Below are positions 7,427 to 15,453 of a DNA stretch of 64,000 nt, one piece after another. Numbering within the stretch: the stretch's first letter is position 1; each line of letters opens with the position of its first letter. The notes below the pieces were generated by a model, which was not told the origin of the DNA, did no database searches, and was given only the letters and a program-made list of their open reading frames with translations. Location of the stretch: NCBI RefSeq assembly GCF_963678875.1, contig NZ_OY787457.1:124001-188000 (forward strand). Direction: 5' to 3'. A program made the translations under genes and the position numbers. This DNA comes from an uncultured Hyphomonas sp. (lineage in GTDB: Bacteria; Pseudomonadota; Alphaproteobacteria; Caulobacterales; Hyphomonadaceae).

Positions 7427-9577
7427 ATGACTATTTCCCATCGCGGCCTGCTGGCCGCTCTCGGTACCGGTGTGGCCGGTATCGCCTTTGCGCCCCTGTC
7501 TGCCGCACAAACCGTCGTCGAGCTGCCGCCGATCGATGCGCAGGACGCAAGCCTGGCCGCTGAAGGCGGCAGCGCCGCGGGCTCCACAACTGTCTCCGGT
7601 GCAGGCCTGGAAGCTGGCCTTGCAACATCTTCGGACGCGCTCCAGCTGATCTCCCGCGCGCCCGGCGTCGCGCTCCAGTCGAATGGCGGGATTGCCTCGC
7701 TGCCGGTGCTTCGCGGCCTGGCAGATGACCGGGTCGGCGTGCTGATCGATGGCCAGCAGGCGACGAACTACTGCCCGAACCACATGAACCCCGTGTCCTC
7801 CTATATCGACGCGTCGCGTGTCGAGCGGGTCGTGGTGACGCCGACCCTGTCTCCTGTCAGCATGGGCGGTGACAACATCGCCGGCATCATCTCGATCGAG
7901 ACACGTGCCCCGGAATTCTCCGCGAGCGGTGTCGAGGTCTTCGGCGAAGCCGGGGCAACCTATCGCAGTGTCTCGAACGGGATCGGGGCGTCGCTGCAGG
8001 CCAATGCGGCGGGCGAGAAAGTCAGCGCCCGCTATGAAGCCAGCTGGAACAAGGCGGACAATTACAAGTCCGGCTCCGGCGATGAAGTCCGCTCCACGCT
8101 TTACGAGAACTATGACCAGTCGCTGCTTCTGGCCGCGCGCCCGGCAGACGATGTGCTGTTCTGGGTCCGGATCAGCCAGCAGGGGGTTCCCTATGAGGGC
8201 TTCGCCAACCAGCGCATGGACCTTACCGACAACAAGAGCAACAGCGTTCAGGTGCATGGCGAAGGTCCGGTCGGTGTCGGCATCCTGACGGCGGATGCGT
8301 CCTGGCGCAGCGTGGATCATGAAATGAACTTCCTGTCCGACAAGGGCGGCGCGGCGACCGGCGGCATGCCGATGATCACCGAAGGGGAGGATACCTCGCT
8401 CAAGGTCCGCTACGACGCGCCGGTGGAAGGCGTGGGCCAGGTCCGGGTCGGTGCGGAAATGTTCCGGGCGTCGATGGACGACTACTGGCCGGCTGTTCCG
8501 GGCAGCATGATGATGTCGCCGCTCGACTATGTGAACATCAATGACGGCGAACGGAACCGGACGGGCGTGTGGGGCGAGTGGGAAGCCAGTCCTGCGCCGG
8601 AATGGTCGACGCTGCTCGGGCTGCGCTATGAAAAGGTCGAAATGGATGCCGGGGAAGTCCAGCCCTATTCCTGGACGGGTATGATGAACATGGCGGATGC
8701 CATGGCGGCCATGGCGTTCAATGCCGCAGAGCGCGCCCGCGAGGATGACAATATCGATGTCACCGCAAAGGCAACCTGGCGGCCGAGCGACTCCGTGGCG
8801 GTCGAATTCGGCGCGGCGCAGAAGACCCGGTCTCCGAACCTCTACGAGCGCTACGCCTGGGGCCGGGGCTCCATGTCCAGCTCCATGACCAACATGACCG
8901 GTGATGGTGCAGGCTATGTCGGCGACATCGGCCTCGAACCGGAAGTTGCCCGCAGCCTCGCCGCAACGCTCGACTGGTCCGACGGCATCGAAAATGGCCG
9001 CATACTGCGGGTTTCCGGATGGGCCAGTTACGTCGAGGACTATATCGATGCTGACCGGATCGGCAGCCTGATGGACGGCCGGCCGCAGCTCCAGTTCGCA
9101 AACCATGAGGCAGAGCTCTACGGGTTCGAAGCCACCGGCGCGATGCCGCTCTGGCAGACCGGGTTCGGCGATACCCGTCTTTCCGGAACGGTCAGCTGGG
9201 CGAAGGGCGAGAACAAGGACACCGGTGACAATCTCTACAATATCGCGCCGCTTCAGGGTGTGTTTGCCCTGGAGAACCGGAACGGTGTCTGGACGCAGGC
9301 GCTCGATCTGGAACTGGTCGATGAGAAGGACGACATCAGCGCGGTGCGTCAGGAACTGCGGACGCCGGGCTATGTCCTGATCCATCTGCGGGCAGGGGGG
9401 GAGGTCGGCCGCGTCCGCTTTGCTGCCGCCATCGAAAACCTGCTCGATCAGGATTATGACCTGCCGCTCGGCGGGATTGCCTTCGGCGACTACAAATATG
9501 ACGGGCGGGTCGATCCGTTCCATCAGGTCGCCGGCCCGGGCCGGTCATTCAATCTCAGCGTCAACGTCGCTTTCTGA
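7427..9577 (+). CDS. oprC: TonB-dependent copper receptor, OprC-like
   Basis: This is a 716-residue outer-membrane receptor with a signal peptide ending near SAAQ. The plug carries RGLADDRVGVLIDGQ and then CPNHMNP, the hallmark of the OprC/NosA copper receptors. Known OprC binds copper through a CxxxM-HxM site. Both halves are visible here: Cys116 and Met120 in CPNHM, and His298 and Met300 in VDHEMNF. Met-rich loops (for example GSMSSSMTNM and AMAAMAF) fit a copper substrate. The ATG at 7427 has GAGGA at the right distance; a TTG five codons upstream is less likely. It sits between the DUF2946-like gene and a tonB gene. It was probably expressed under copper limitation, but no regulator is adjacent. 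Confidence 0.87.
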   Translation: MTISHRGLLAALGTGVAGIAFAPLSAAQTVVELPPIDAQDASLAAEGGSAAGSTTVSGAGLEAGLATSSDALQLISRAPGVALQSNGGIASLPVLRGLADDRVGVLIDGQQATNYCPNHMNPVSSYIDASRVERVVVTPTLSPVSMGGDNIAGIISIETRAPEFSASGVEVFGEAGATYRSVSNGIGASLQANAAGEKVSARYEASWNKADNYKSGSGDEVRSTLYENYDQSLLLAARPADDVLFWVRISQQGVPYEGFANQRMDLTDNKSNSVQVHGEGPVGVGILTADASWRSVDHEMNFLSDKGGAATGGMPMITEGEDTSLKVRYDAPVEGVGQVRVGAEMFRASMDDYWPAVPGSMMMSPLDYVNINDGERNRTGVWGEWEASPAPEWSTLLGLRYEKVEMDAGEVQPYSWTGMMNMADAMAAMAFNAAERAREDDNIDVTAKATWRPSDSVAVEFGAAQKTRSPNLYERYAWGRGSMSSSMTNMTGDGAGYVGDIGLEPEVARSLAATLDWSDGIENGRILRVSGWASYVEDYIDADRIGSLMDGRPQLQFANHEAELYGFEATGAMPLWQTGFGDTRLSGTVSWAKGENKDTGDNLYNIAPLQGVFALENRNGVWTQALDLELVDEKDDISAVRQELRTPGYVLIHLRAGGEVGRVRFAAAIENLLDQDYDLPLGGIAFGDYKYDGRVDPFHQVAGPGRSFNLSVNVAF

Positions 9578-9578
9578 C

Positions 9579-10325
9579 GTGCTGCGGAGGGGCCTCACCT
9601 CCAGCCATATGGCGGGCGTGGCTTTGGCTGCGTTCGCCCATGGCGGCATGCTGGCAGGTGTTTTCCTGTTGGCACCCGCCAGTTCTTCGGGGCTGGGCCC
9701 GAAGGATGATGTGTTTCTGGTGACCCTCGTCGAGGAACCGGTGACGGCACCTGCCCAGGTGCCCGAGCCGCCGGCGCAGGAACCGCCACCGTCTCCACCT
9801 GAGAAAGAGGAAATTGTCCCATCCACCGTGGCGGAAGTTCCGGCCGCTCCGGCACCGGCACCTGAGGCGGCAATGCCGGCAGAGAATGTGCCGGTCGCGC
9901 CTGCGTCCGACCCGCCGGCGGAAGCGACAGCGAGCGAGCAGGAATCCGGTCCGGCCTTTGTGACGCTCGCACCTGACTCTTCGCCGCTCGGGGCAGAACT
10001 CGCCCCCGCCGCTGTACAAGCCGCGTCATCCGGGGTGGCTGGTGACGGCAAGGCGATGCGCGACGCCTATCTGCGGGATGTCCGCCTGCAGCTCGCCCGG
10101 CATGCCCCGCGAGGGGTGCGGGGCGCAGGAAACTGTGAGGTCGAATTCCGCCTGTCCCGCGGAGGCGAAGTGATTTTCGTCGGGATACAGACCAGCAGCG
10201 GAAGCCGGTTGTATGATCGCCGGTGCCTGAAGGCGGTTACCTCCGCCGTGCCGTTTCCGCAGGCGCCGGATGGGGCTGTCGAAGCGGACCTTCGCTTCAC
10301 GATCATGATGCAGCAGAAGCGCTGA
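9579..10325 (+). CDS. tonB: Energy transducer TonB
   Basis: This inner-membrane protein transmits proton-motive energy to an outer-membrane receptor. Residues 12-33 form the membrane anchor, residues 50-125 a Pro/Ala/Glu-rich periplasm-spanning stretch (for example PEPPAQEPPPSPPEKEE), and the last 85 residues a TonB_C-type domain (YLRDVRLQLARHAP to the end). The start is uncertain: a GTG at 9579, one base after the receptor stop, gives an Arg-rich N-terminus before the anchor; an ATG at 9609 begins inside the anchor. Two Cys (in GNCEVEF and DRRCLKAV) could form a disulfide. Its position directly behind the copper receptor suggests a dedicated partner; no exbB or exbD is in the window. Confidence 0.8.
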   Translation: MLRRGLTSSHMAGVALAAFAHGGMLAGVFLLAPASSSGLGPKDDVFLVTLVEEPVTAPAQVPEPPAQEPPPSPPEKEEIVPSTVAEVPAAPAPAPEAAMPAENVPVAPASDPPAEATASEQESGPAFVTLAPDSSPLGAELAPAAVQAASSGVAGDGKAMRDAYLRDVRLQLARHAPRGVRGAGNCEVEFRLSRGGEVIFVGIQTSSGSRLYDRRCLKAVTSAVPFPQAPDGAVEADLRFTIMMQQKR

Positions 10326-10479
10326 CGCGAAGCGCCTTCTTACCAAATTCCTAACTGAAAAATGTGTTCAGGCACTCCGTTGCCGGACAAATGAGCAGGT
10401 GCGGCCTACATTTTGCCCAAGTGCTGCGATTGGTAAATATACACCTTACCGAAGGATGTCCTTTAATTAATTTTAACGC

Positions 10480-10498
10480 TTGTGATGGATGGTCACAA
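10480..10498. promoter_or_regulatory. Inverted repeat TTGTGA-N7-TCACAA
   Basis: A perfect 6-bp inverted repeat with a 7-base spacer lies 31 bases before the ATG of the DUF11-like gene, in an AT-rich leader. It resembles the CRP half-sites TGTGA/TCACA, but the classical spacer is 6, so a different CRP/FNR-type or other dimeric regulator is more likely. Confidence 0.4.
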
Positions 10499-10528
10499 TC
10501 GTTAGCCAAATCGTGTCCTGTATTAACC

Positions 10529-11014
10529 ATGATGTTCAAGGTTCTTCCGACCTCCTTCTGTTTCCTCGCGGCCTGCGCTGTTGGTCTTCTGCCGGCGCAA
10601 GCGGACGTGCTGCTGTCTTCGGCCTCGGTCGAGAAAGTGGTTTCAATGGAATACGAGGACGGATCGACAGAGACAGAATACGTGCCGACCGAAGCGGTCG
10701 CGCCCGGCGAAGAGCTCGCCTATGTGGTGAGTTTCCGCAATGACGGTGCCGAACCTGCGGACAGCGTCGTGATGACCATCCCGGTTCCGGAAGACATGGT
10801 CTATGTCGACGACTCCGTGATCGCCGACAATGCGGCCGTGGAATTCTCCGTCGATGGCGGCAATTCTTTCGCCCCGCGCGACGGACTCATCATCGAGGAT
10901 GGCGAGCAGGTCCGCATGGCGTCCGCCGATGACATCACGCATGTCCGCTGGACGTTCGCGCGCATGACCCCTGGTGAGGAAGGCATGCTGGCCTTCCATG
11001 CCATTCTGAACTGA
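10529..11014 (+). CDS. Exported DUF11-like domain protein
   Basis: This is a 161-residue protein with a signal peptide (MMFKVLPTSFCFLAACAVGL, cleaved near AQA). The remainder looks like one Ig-like DUF11 (conserved repeat) domain: PGEELAYVVSFRNDGAEPADSVVMTIPVPEDMVYVDDS is the typical opening, where a bad junction between parts of a surface protein is usually described. A single free-standing copy is unusual, since these domains commonly come in tandem in surface proteins. The start is one of two adjacent ATG codons (10529, 10532). The AT-rich leader upstream holds an inverted repeat. It is followed after 75 bases by trpF, with which it may or may not be cotranscribed. Function unknown. Confidence 0.65.
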   Translation: MMFKVLPTSFCFLAACAVGLLPAQADVLLSSASVEKVVSMEYEDGSTETEYVPTEAVAPGEELAYVVSFRNDGAEPADSVVMTIPVPEDMVYVDDSVIADNAAVEFSVDGGNSFAPRDGLIIEDGEQVRMASADDITHVRWTFARMTPGEEGMLAFHAILN

Positions 11015-11089
11015 ACCGGGCGGAACTGAACCCACCCCTCAGCAGCCCTGCATTGACCGCTGCGCCCGCCCTGGCGTAACGCCGGTGCC

Positions 11090-11719
11090 ATGACTCGTGT
11101 GAAGATCTGCGGCCTCAAGGATCCGGACCTCGTGCGCCTCTGCGCGGCAGAGGGGGCGGACTGGGTCGGCTTTGTCTTCGTCGAGGCGAGCCCGCGTTAT
11201 GTCACGCCGGAAGCCGCGGAGACATTGCTGTTGGGCGTCGGCCGTTCCGTGCCGGTGGCGCTGCTGGCGGATGCTGATGACGCCCTGATCGACCGGGTGA
11301 CCGCCACGGGCATCCGGGTGCTCCAGCTGCACGGGCAGGAAACCCCGGATCGCGTGGCCGAGATCCGCAATCGCACCGGATGTGAAGTCTGGAAGGCGTT
11401 CGGCGTGGAAACGGCGGACGACCTTGCCGGGGCAGGGGCGTTCGCCACTGCCGACCGGCTGCTGATCGATGCAAAGCCCCCCAAGGATGCTGACCGTACG
11501 GGCGGGCATGGCCAAGCCTTTGACTGGTCGATCCTGAAGGGCTGGACCGCGCCGAAGCCATGGATGCTGGCCGGTGGGCTTACTCCTGAGAACGTCGTCG
11601 AGGCAATTGCTGCGACAGGTGCGCCGGCGGTCGACGTCTCCTCTGGCGTGGAACGGCTCCGGGGGCTAAAGGACAAGGAGCTGGTGCGGGCGTTCCTCCG
11701 CGCCGCCAAAGAGGTCTGA
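11090..11719 (+). CDS. trpF: Phosphoribosylanthranilate isomerase
   Basis: This enzyme converts N-(5-phosphoribosyl)anthranilate to CdRP, the third step of the tryptophan branch, in the cytoplasm. The N-terminus MTRVKICGLKDPDLVRL carries the catalytic Cys of the KICG motif (Cys7). DWVGFVF, LQLHG and LLIDAKPP mark the successive strands of the TIM barrel, and LAGGLTPENV with DVSSGVE is the phosphate-binding C-terminal part. At 209 residues it has normal length. The ribosome-binding site is weak. It is the first gene of a tightly packed run (trpF, trpB, lipoprotein, cutA, trpA, accD, folC); trpB begins four bases after its stop. Confidence 0.95.
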   Translation: MTRVKICGLKDPDLVRLCAAEGADWVGFVFVEASPRYVTPEAAETLLLGVGRSVPVALLADADDALIDRVTATGIRVLQLHGQETPDRVAEIRNRTGCEVWKAFGVETADDLAGAGAFATADRLLIDAKPPKDADRTGGHGQAFDWSILKGWTAPKPWMLAGGLTPENVVEAIAATGAPAVDVSSGVERLRGLKDKELVRAFLRAAKEV

Positions 11720-11723
11720 AGTG

Positions 11724-12935
11724 ATGGACGTAAGAAATACCTGGGACCAGTGGCCGGATATGAATGGCCGGTTTGGCGAGTTTGGCGGACGTTATGTCGC
11801 CGAAACGCTGATGCCGCTGATCCTGGATCTCGAAGCCGAATACCGCAGGGCAAAGGAAGACCCGGCTTTCAAGGCCGAGATGGACGATCTCTGGGCCCAT
11901 TATGTCGGCCGCCCGTCGCCGCTCTATTTCGCAGAGCGCCTGACCGAGCATTTCGGCGGGGCGAAGATCTATTTCAAACGTGACGAGCTGAACCATACCG
12001 GCGCGCACAAGATCAATAACTGCCTGGGCCAGGTGCTGCTCGCCCGGCGTATGGGCAAGACGCGCATCATCGCGGAGACCGGGGCCGGCCAGCACGGCGT
12101 GGCGACGGCGACGATCTGCGCGCGCTTCGGCCTCGAATGCGTCGTCTTCATGGGCGAGACCGATGTCGAGCGCCAGAAGCCGAACGTGTTCCGCATGCGC
12201 CTGCTGGGCGCGAAAATCGTGCCGGTCTCGTCCGGGACAGGCACGCTGAAGGATGCGATGAACGAGGCCCTGCGCGACTGGGTCACGAACGTCGACAATA
12301 CGTTCTATTGCATCGGCACAGTGGCCGGGCCTCATCCGTACCCGGAACTGGTCCGCGATTTCCAGTCGATCATCGGCAAGGAAGCCCGCGAACAGATTCT
12401 TGAGCGGGAAGGGCGGCTGCCGGACGTCATCATGGCGTGCATCGGCGGCGGCTCGAATGCCATCGGCCTGTTCCACCCGTTCCTTGAAGACGAAAGCGTC
12501 CGCATGATCGGCGTCGAGGCGGCTGGCCACGGCATCGAAACGGGTGAACACGCAGCCGCGCTGAATGGCGGACGTCCGGGCATCCTGCACGGTAACCGCA
12601 CCTATCTGCTGCAGACCGATGACGGCCAGATCCTCGATGCGCACTCCATCTCTGCCGGGCTCGACTATCCCGGCATCGGGCCGGAGCATGCCTTCCTGCG
12701 TGACAGCGGCCGGGCCGAATACCTCTCGACGACAGACAAGGAAGCGCTGGATGCGTTCCAGCTCTGTACCAAGCTCGAAGGCATTATCCCGGCGCTTGAG
12801 CCATCCCACGCGCTCGCCCGTGTCGGCGAAGTGGCGCAGGAACTGGGCAAGGACGGCCTGATCGTGCTCAATATGTGCGGCCGCGGCGACAAGGACGTGT
12901 TCTCGGTTGCCAAGTATCTGGGAGTGGACATGTGA
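11724..12935 (+). CDS. trpB: Tryptophan synthase beta chain
   Basis: The beta subunit condenses indole with L-serine using PLP. The Schiff-base Lys is Lys96 in HTGAHKINN; the phosphate of PLP is held by the glycine loop in CIGGGSNAIG, and the ammonium-channel motif ETGAGQHG follows the Lys. The 403-residue length is standard for the TrpB1 form that pairs with TrpA. The ATG at 11724 is preferred over a GTG three bases upstream because GAGGT is then well spaced. The stop codon overlaps the GTG start of the next gene by four bases, separating it from its partner trpA by two inserted genes (about 700 bases). Confidence 0.96.
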   Translation: MDVRNTWDQWPDMNGRFGEFGGRYVAETLMPLILDLEAEYRRAKEDPAFKAEMDDLWAHYVGRPSPLYFAERLTEHFGGAKIYFKRDELNHTGAHKINNCLGQVLLARRMGKTRIIAETGAGQHGVATATICARFGLECVVFMGETDVERQKPNVFRMRLLGAKIVPVSSGTGTLKDAMNEALRDWVTNVDNTFYCIGTVAGPHPYPELVRDFQSIIGKEAREQILEREGRLPDVIMACIGGGSNAIGLFHPFLEDESVRMIGVEAAGHGIETGEHAAALNGGRPGILHGNRTYLLQTDDGQILDAHSISAGLDYPGIGPEHAFLRDSGRAEYLSTTDKEALDAFQLCTKLEGIIPALEPSHALARVGEVAQELGKDGLIVLNMCGRGDKDVFSVAKYLGVDM

Positions 12936-13315
12936 GGCAGGTTCTTCCCGTCATCCTCCTCGGTGCGCCTCTGGCTGTTCTGGGCGGCTGTGTGCCGACC
13001 ACCAAATATACCTATGTCCCGTTGACGCAGCCGAACTTCGAAGCTGCGCAGAATGGCGACCGAATCCCGTTGGTCGCAGCCGAGACGGCGCTCTGCTTCG
13101 CAGACGGCCGCACCGAATTTGTGCGGGATGCTGTATGGACCGATGAAGGCATTTGCGGGAACGAAGCTGGCATGACTGGCGACGAGTATCGCGAATGCTT
13201 TGGCTGGGACGCGATCGCTGGCGTGGGCATTCCCTATGAAGGACGGTCCATGTCCGCCGTGCCGATGGCCGCTGTGCAGATCGGGGAATGCGATCCGGAG
13301 ACACTTTCAGAATGA
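12932..13315 (+). CDS. Small lipoprotein in the trp operon
   Basis: This is a 127-residue predicted lipoprotein. The signal peptide MRQVLPVILLGAPLAVLGGC ends in a lipobox at Cys20. The mature part is polar with four further Cys (in ALCFAD, GICGNE, RECFGW and GECDPE), compatible with two disulfides in the periplasm. The GTG start at 12932 overlaps the trpB stop (GTGA), and its own stop overlaps the cutA start (ATGA), so it is translationally coupled on both sides. I do not recognise the family. The product has no evident link to tryptophan synthesis; it could simply use the operon's transcription. Confidence 0.75.
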   Translation: MRQVLPVILLGAPLAVLGGCVPTTKYTYVPLTQPNFEAAQNGDRIPLVAAETALCFADGRTEFVRDAVWTDEGICGNEAGMTGDEYRECFGWDAIAGVGIPYEGRSMSAVPMAAVQIGECDPETLSE

Positions 13316-13632
13316 CCGACCTTCTTCTCATCCGCATCACTTGCCCGTCGCAGCGCGTGGCCGAGGACATCGGCGATGCTGCTGTCGAACACAAGCTGGC
13401 GGCCTGTGCGAATCTGGAAGGCCCTGTCTCGTCCACCTATCGCTGGAAGGGCGTGGTGGAGCAGGCTTTTGAATACATTCTCTGGCTCAAGGCGCCGAAG
13501 GCGAACTGGGACCGGATCGAGGCGCTCGTCCTCACCCATCACCCTTATGATGTCCCGGCCATGGTGGCGTTGCCCTGCCTTGAGGCACACGCTCCCTATT
13601 CGGCCTGGGTCCACGAAAATACGGAAAGCTGA
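13312..13632 (+). CDS. cutA: CutA1 divalent-cation tolerance protein
   Basis: CutA1 is a small, trimeric cytoplasmic protein (106 residues here) related in fold to PII signal proteins; it is linked to metal tolerance, though its biochemical role is unsettled. Diagnostic parts are ITCPSQRVAEDIGDAAVEHKLAACANLEGP near the N-terminus, YRWKGVVEQAFEYILWLKA in the middle, and HHPYDVPAMVALPC near the C-terminus. It begins within the stop of the lipoprotein gene (ATGA) and its stop shares one base with the trpA start. The location between trpB and trpA is unusual and may point to metal or PII-like sensing coupled to amino-acid supply, but chance insertion is equally possible. Confidence 0.92.
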   Translation: MTDLLLIRITCPSQRVAEDIGDAAVEHKLAACANLEGPVSSTYRWKGVVEQAFEYILWLKAPKANWDRIEALVLTHHPYDVPAMVALPCLEAHAPYSAWVHENTES

Positions 13633-14459
13633 TGCCGACGGAACGTATCACCGCTGCCTTCGACCGCGCGAAGGCGGACAAGCGCGCAGTCCTGGTCTCC
13701 TACCTGATGGCGGGCGACCCGGATCTCGAGACGAGCTATGAGGCGCTCTGCGCCCTTCGCGACAATGGCGCCGACATTATCGAGCTTGGTGCGCCGTTCA
13801 CTGATCCCATGGCCGACGGCCCGGCGATCCAGCGGGCGGGCCTGCGCGCGCTGGCGGCCAAGACAAAGCTGACCGACGTGCTGGCGCTCATCACCCGCTT
13901 CCGCGAAAGCGACCAGACGACGCCGATCATCATCATGGGCTATGCCAACCCGGTTCACTCCATGGGCTATGGCGCGTTTGCCGAAGCCGCCCACAAGGCC
14001 GGAGTCGATGGCACGATCATCGTGGACCTGCCGCCCGAAGAAGACGGCCCGCTGCGGGAAGAATATGCCAAATACGGGCTTTCGGTGATCCGGCTGGCGA
14101 CGCCGACGACGCATGAGGCCCGTATGAAGAAGGTGGCCGAAGGCGCCTCCGGATTTCTGTATTTTGTCTCGGTGACCGGCGTGACAGGCGCTGGAAGCGC
14201 CGATCCTGCAGCAATTGCTGCGAATATCGACATGGCCCGCCGGGTGTCCGGATTGCCAGTTTGTGTTGGATTTGGTGTAAAAACCGGTGCACAGGCTGCG
14301 GAAATGGCTAAAATAGCCGATGGGGTTGTCGTAGGCAGTGCTTTCGTGGAGCATGCAGAGGCGGCTCACGAATCAGGGGATCTGGCCCGCGCACCCCAGG
14401 GAATGGGGTCTCTGGCCAAGGAACTGAGCAACGCGATCGCAGGGGTCGCAAAGCCGTAG
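13632..14459 (+). CDS. trpA: Tryptophan synthase alpha chain
   Basis: The alpha subunit cleaves indole-3-glycerol phosphate to indole and glyceraldehyde-3-phosphate and passes indole to TrpB. The catalytic pair is visible in IELGAPFTDPMADGP: Glu51 and Asp62. The phosphate-binding loop GVTGAGS and the later GFGVKTGAQ are intact. The protein is 275 residues, of normal length. The ATG shares one base with the cutA stop (TGATG). The accD gene follows after 28 bases, with GTGGAGG before its start, as in other alphaproteobacteria. Confidence 0.95.
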   Translation: MPTERITAAFDRAKADKRAVLVSYLMAGDPDLETSYEALCALRDNGADIIELGAPFTDPMADGPAIQRAGLRALAAKTKLTDVLALITRFRESDQTTPIIIMGYANPVHSMGYGAFAEAAHKAGVDGTIIVDLPPEEDGPLREEYAKYGLSVIRLATPTTHEARMKKVAEGASGFLYFVSVTGVTGAGSADPAAIAANIDMARRVSGLPVCVGFGVKTGAQAAEMAKIADGVVVGSAFVEHAEAAHESGDLARAPQGMGSLAKELSNAIAGVAKP

Positions 14460-14487
14460 TGGCTGTTACAGCCGTGGAGGTTGTCGG

Positions 14488-15453
14488 ATGAACTGGATCA
14501 ACAAGGTCACCCCGCCGGGCCTGAAGACCATGCTGACCAAGCGTGACACGCCGGATGATCTCTGGGTGAAATGCCCGCTGTCCGGCGAACTGGTCTACAA
14601 AACCGACCTCGAAGAGAACTGGTATGTGACACCGGCTGGCGCGCATATGCGCATCTCGCCGCGTACGCGCTTCCGCCTCCTGTTCGATGACGAGCGCTGG
14701 GAGCCGATCGAGCTGCCGGGCGTCGCCATGGATCCGCTGAAATTCAAGGACGACAAGCCTTATCCGGCCCGCCTGAAGGCGGCTAAGTCCAAGATCGCCG
14801 CGCGCGAGAAGAAAGAAACCGAAGGCGGCGGCGCTCCGCTGCTGCAGGATGATTGCATGGTTGCGGCCTATGGCAAGATCGGCGGCGTGCCGGCGGTCGT
14901 GCTGGTTCAGGACTTTGCCTTCATGGGCGGTTCGCTCGGCATGGCAGCCGGGGAGGGGTTCATCACCGCGGCCCACATGGCGCTGGCCCGAAAGGCCGCT
15001 TTCGTCGTTTGCACCGCTTCGGGCGGTGCGCGCATGCAGGAAGGTACGCTCAGCCTGATGCAGATGCCGCGCACCACGCTCGCCATCAATGAACTGGCCG
15101 AAGCGAAACTGCCTTATGTCGTCGTGCTGACTGACCCGACCTCAGGCGGCGTCTCGGCCTCTTACGCCATGCTGGGCGATGTCCATCTCGCCGAGCCGGG
15201 CGCGATGGTTGCTTTCTCCGGCCCACGCGTGATTGAGCAGACGATCCGCGAAAGCCTGCCCAAGGGGTTCCAGCGGTCCGAGTTCCTGCGCGAAAAAGGC
15301 CAGGTCGATATTGTGGTCGACCGCCGCAAGATGAAGGACACGCTCTCGCGCGTGCTATCCATGCTGATGCCGAAGTCGCGCCGGTCCAGCGACAGCATGC
15401 CGGCATCGCTGAACCCGCCCAAAACGCACGTTTCCAAAGGCAAGACTGATTGA
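14488..15453 (+). CDS. accD: Acetyl-CoA carboxylase carboxyltransferase beta subunit
   Basis: AccD transfers the carboxyl group from biotin-carboxyl carrier to acetyl-CoA, with AccA, to make malonyl-CoA. The carboxyltransferase core is intact (GGSLGMAAGEGF, TASGGARMQEG, LTDPTSGGVSASYAML). The N-terminal zinc ribbon is degenerate: in WVKCPLSGELVY only Cys29 of the four ligands remains, and the second pair is replaced in YVTPAGAHMRI. I recall the same loss in Caulobacter AccD, so this is probably a lineage trait. At 321 residues with a basic, disordered C-terminus it is otherwise normal. The trp-acc-fol gene order is common in this class; folC overlaps its stop. Confidence 0.95.
   Translation: MNWINKVTPPGLKTMLTKRDTPDDLWVKCPLSGELVYKTDLEENWYVTPAGAHMRISPRTRFRLLFDDERWEPIELPGVAMDPLKFKDDKPYPARLKAAKSKIAAREKKETEGGGAPLLQDDCMVAAYGKIGGVPAVVLVQDFAFMGGSLGMAAGEGFITAAHMALARKAAFVVCTASGGARMQEGTLSLMQMPRTTLAINELAEAKLPYVVVLTDPTSGGVSASYAMLGDVHLAEPGAMVAFSGPRVIEQTIRESLPKGFQRSEFLREKGQVDIVVDRRKMKDTLSRVLSMLMPKSRRSSDSMPASLNPPKTHVSKGKTD

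Noticed and set aside
6398..9523. A 1041-codon minus-strand frame opposite the copper receptor
   Set aside because: It covers the opposite strand of three well-supported genes and has no protein-like motif.
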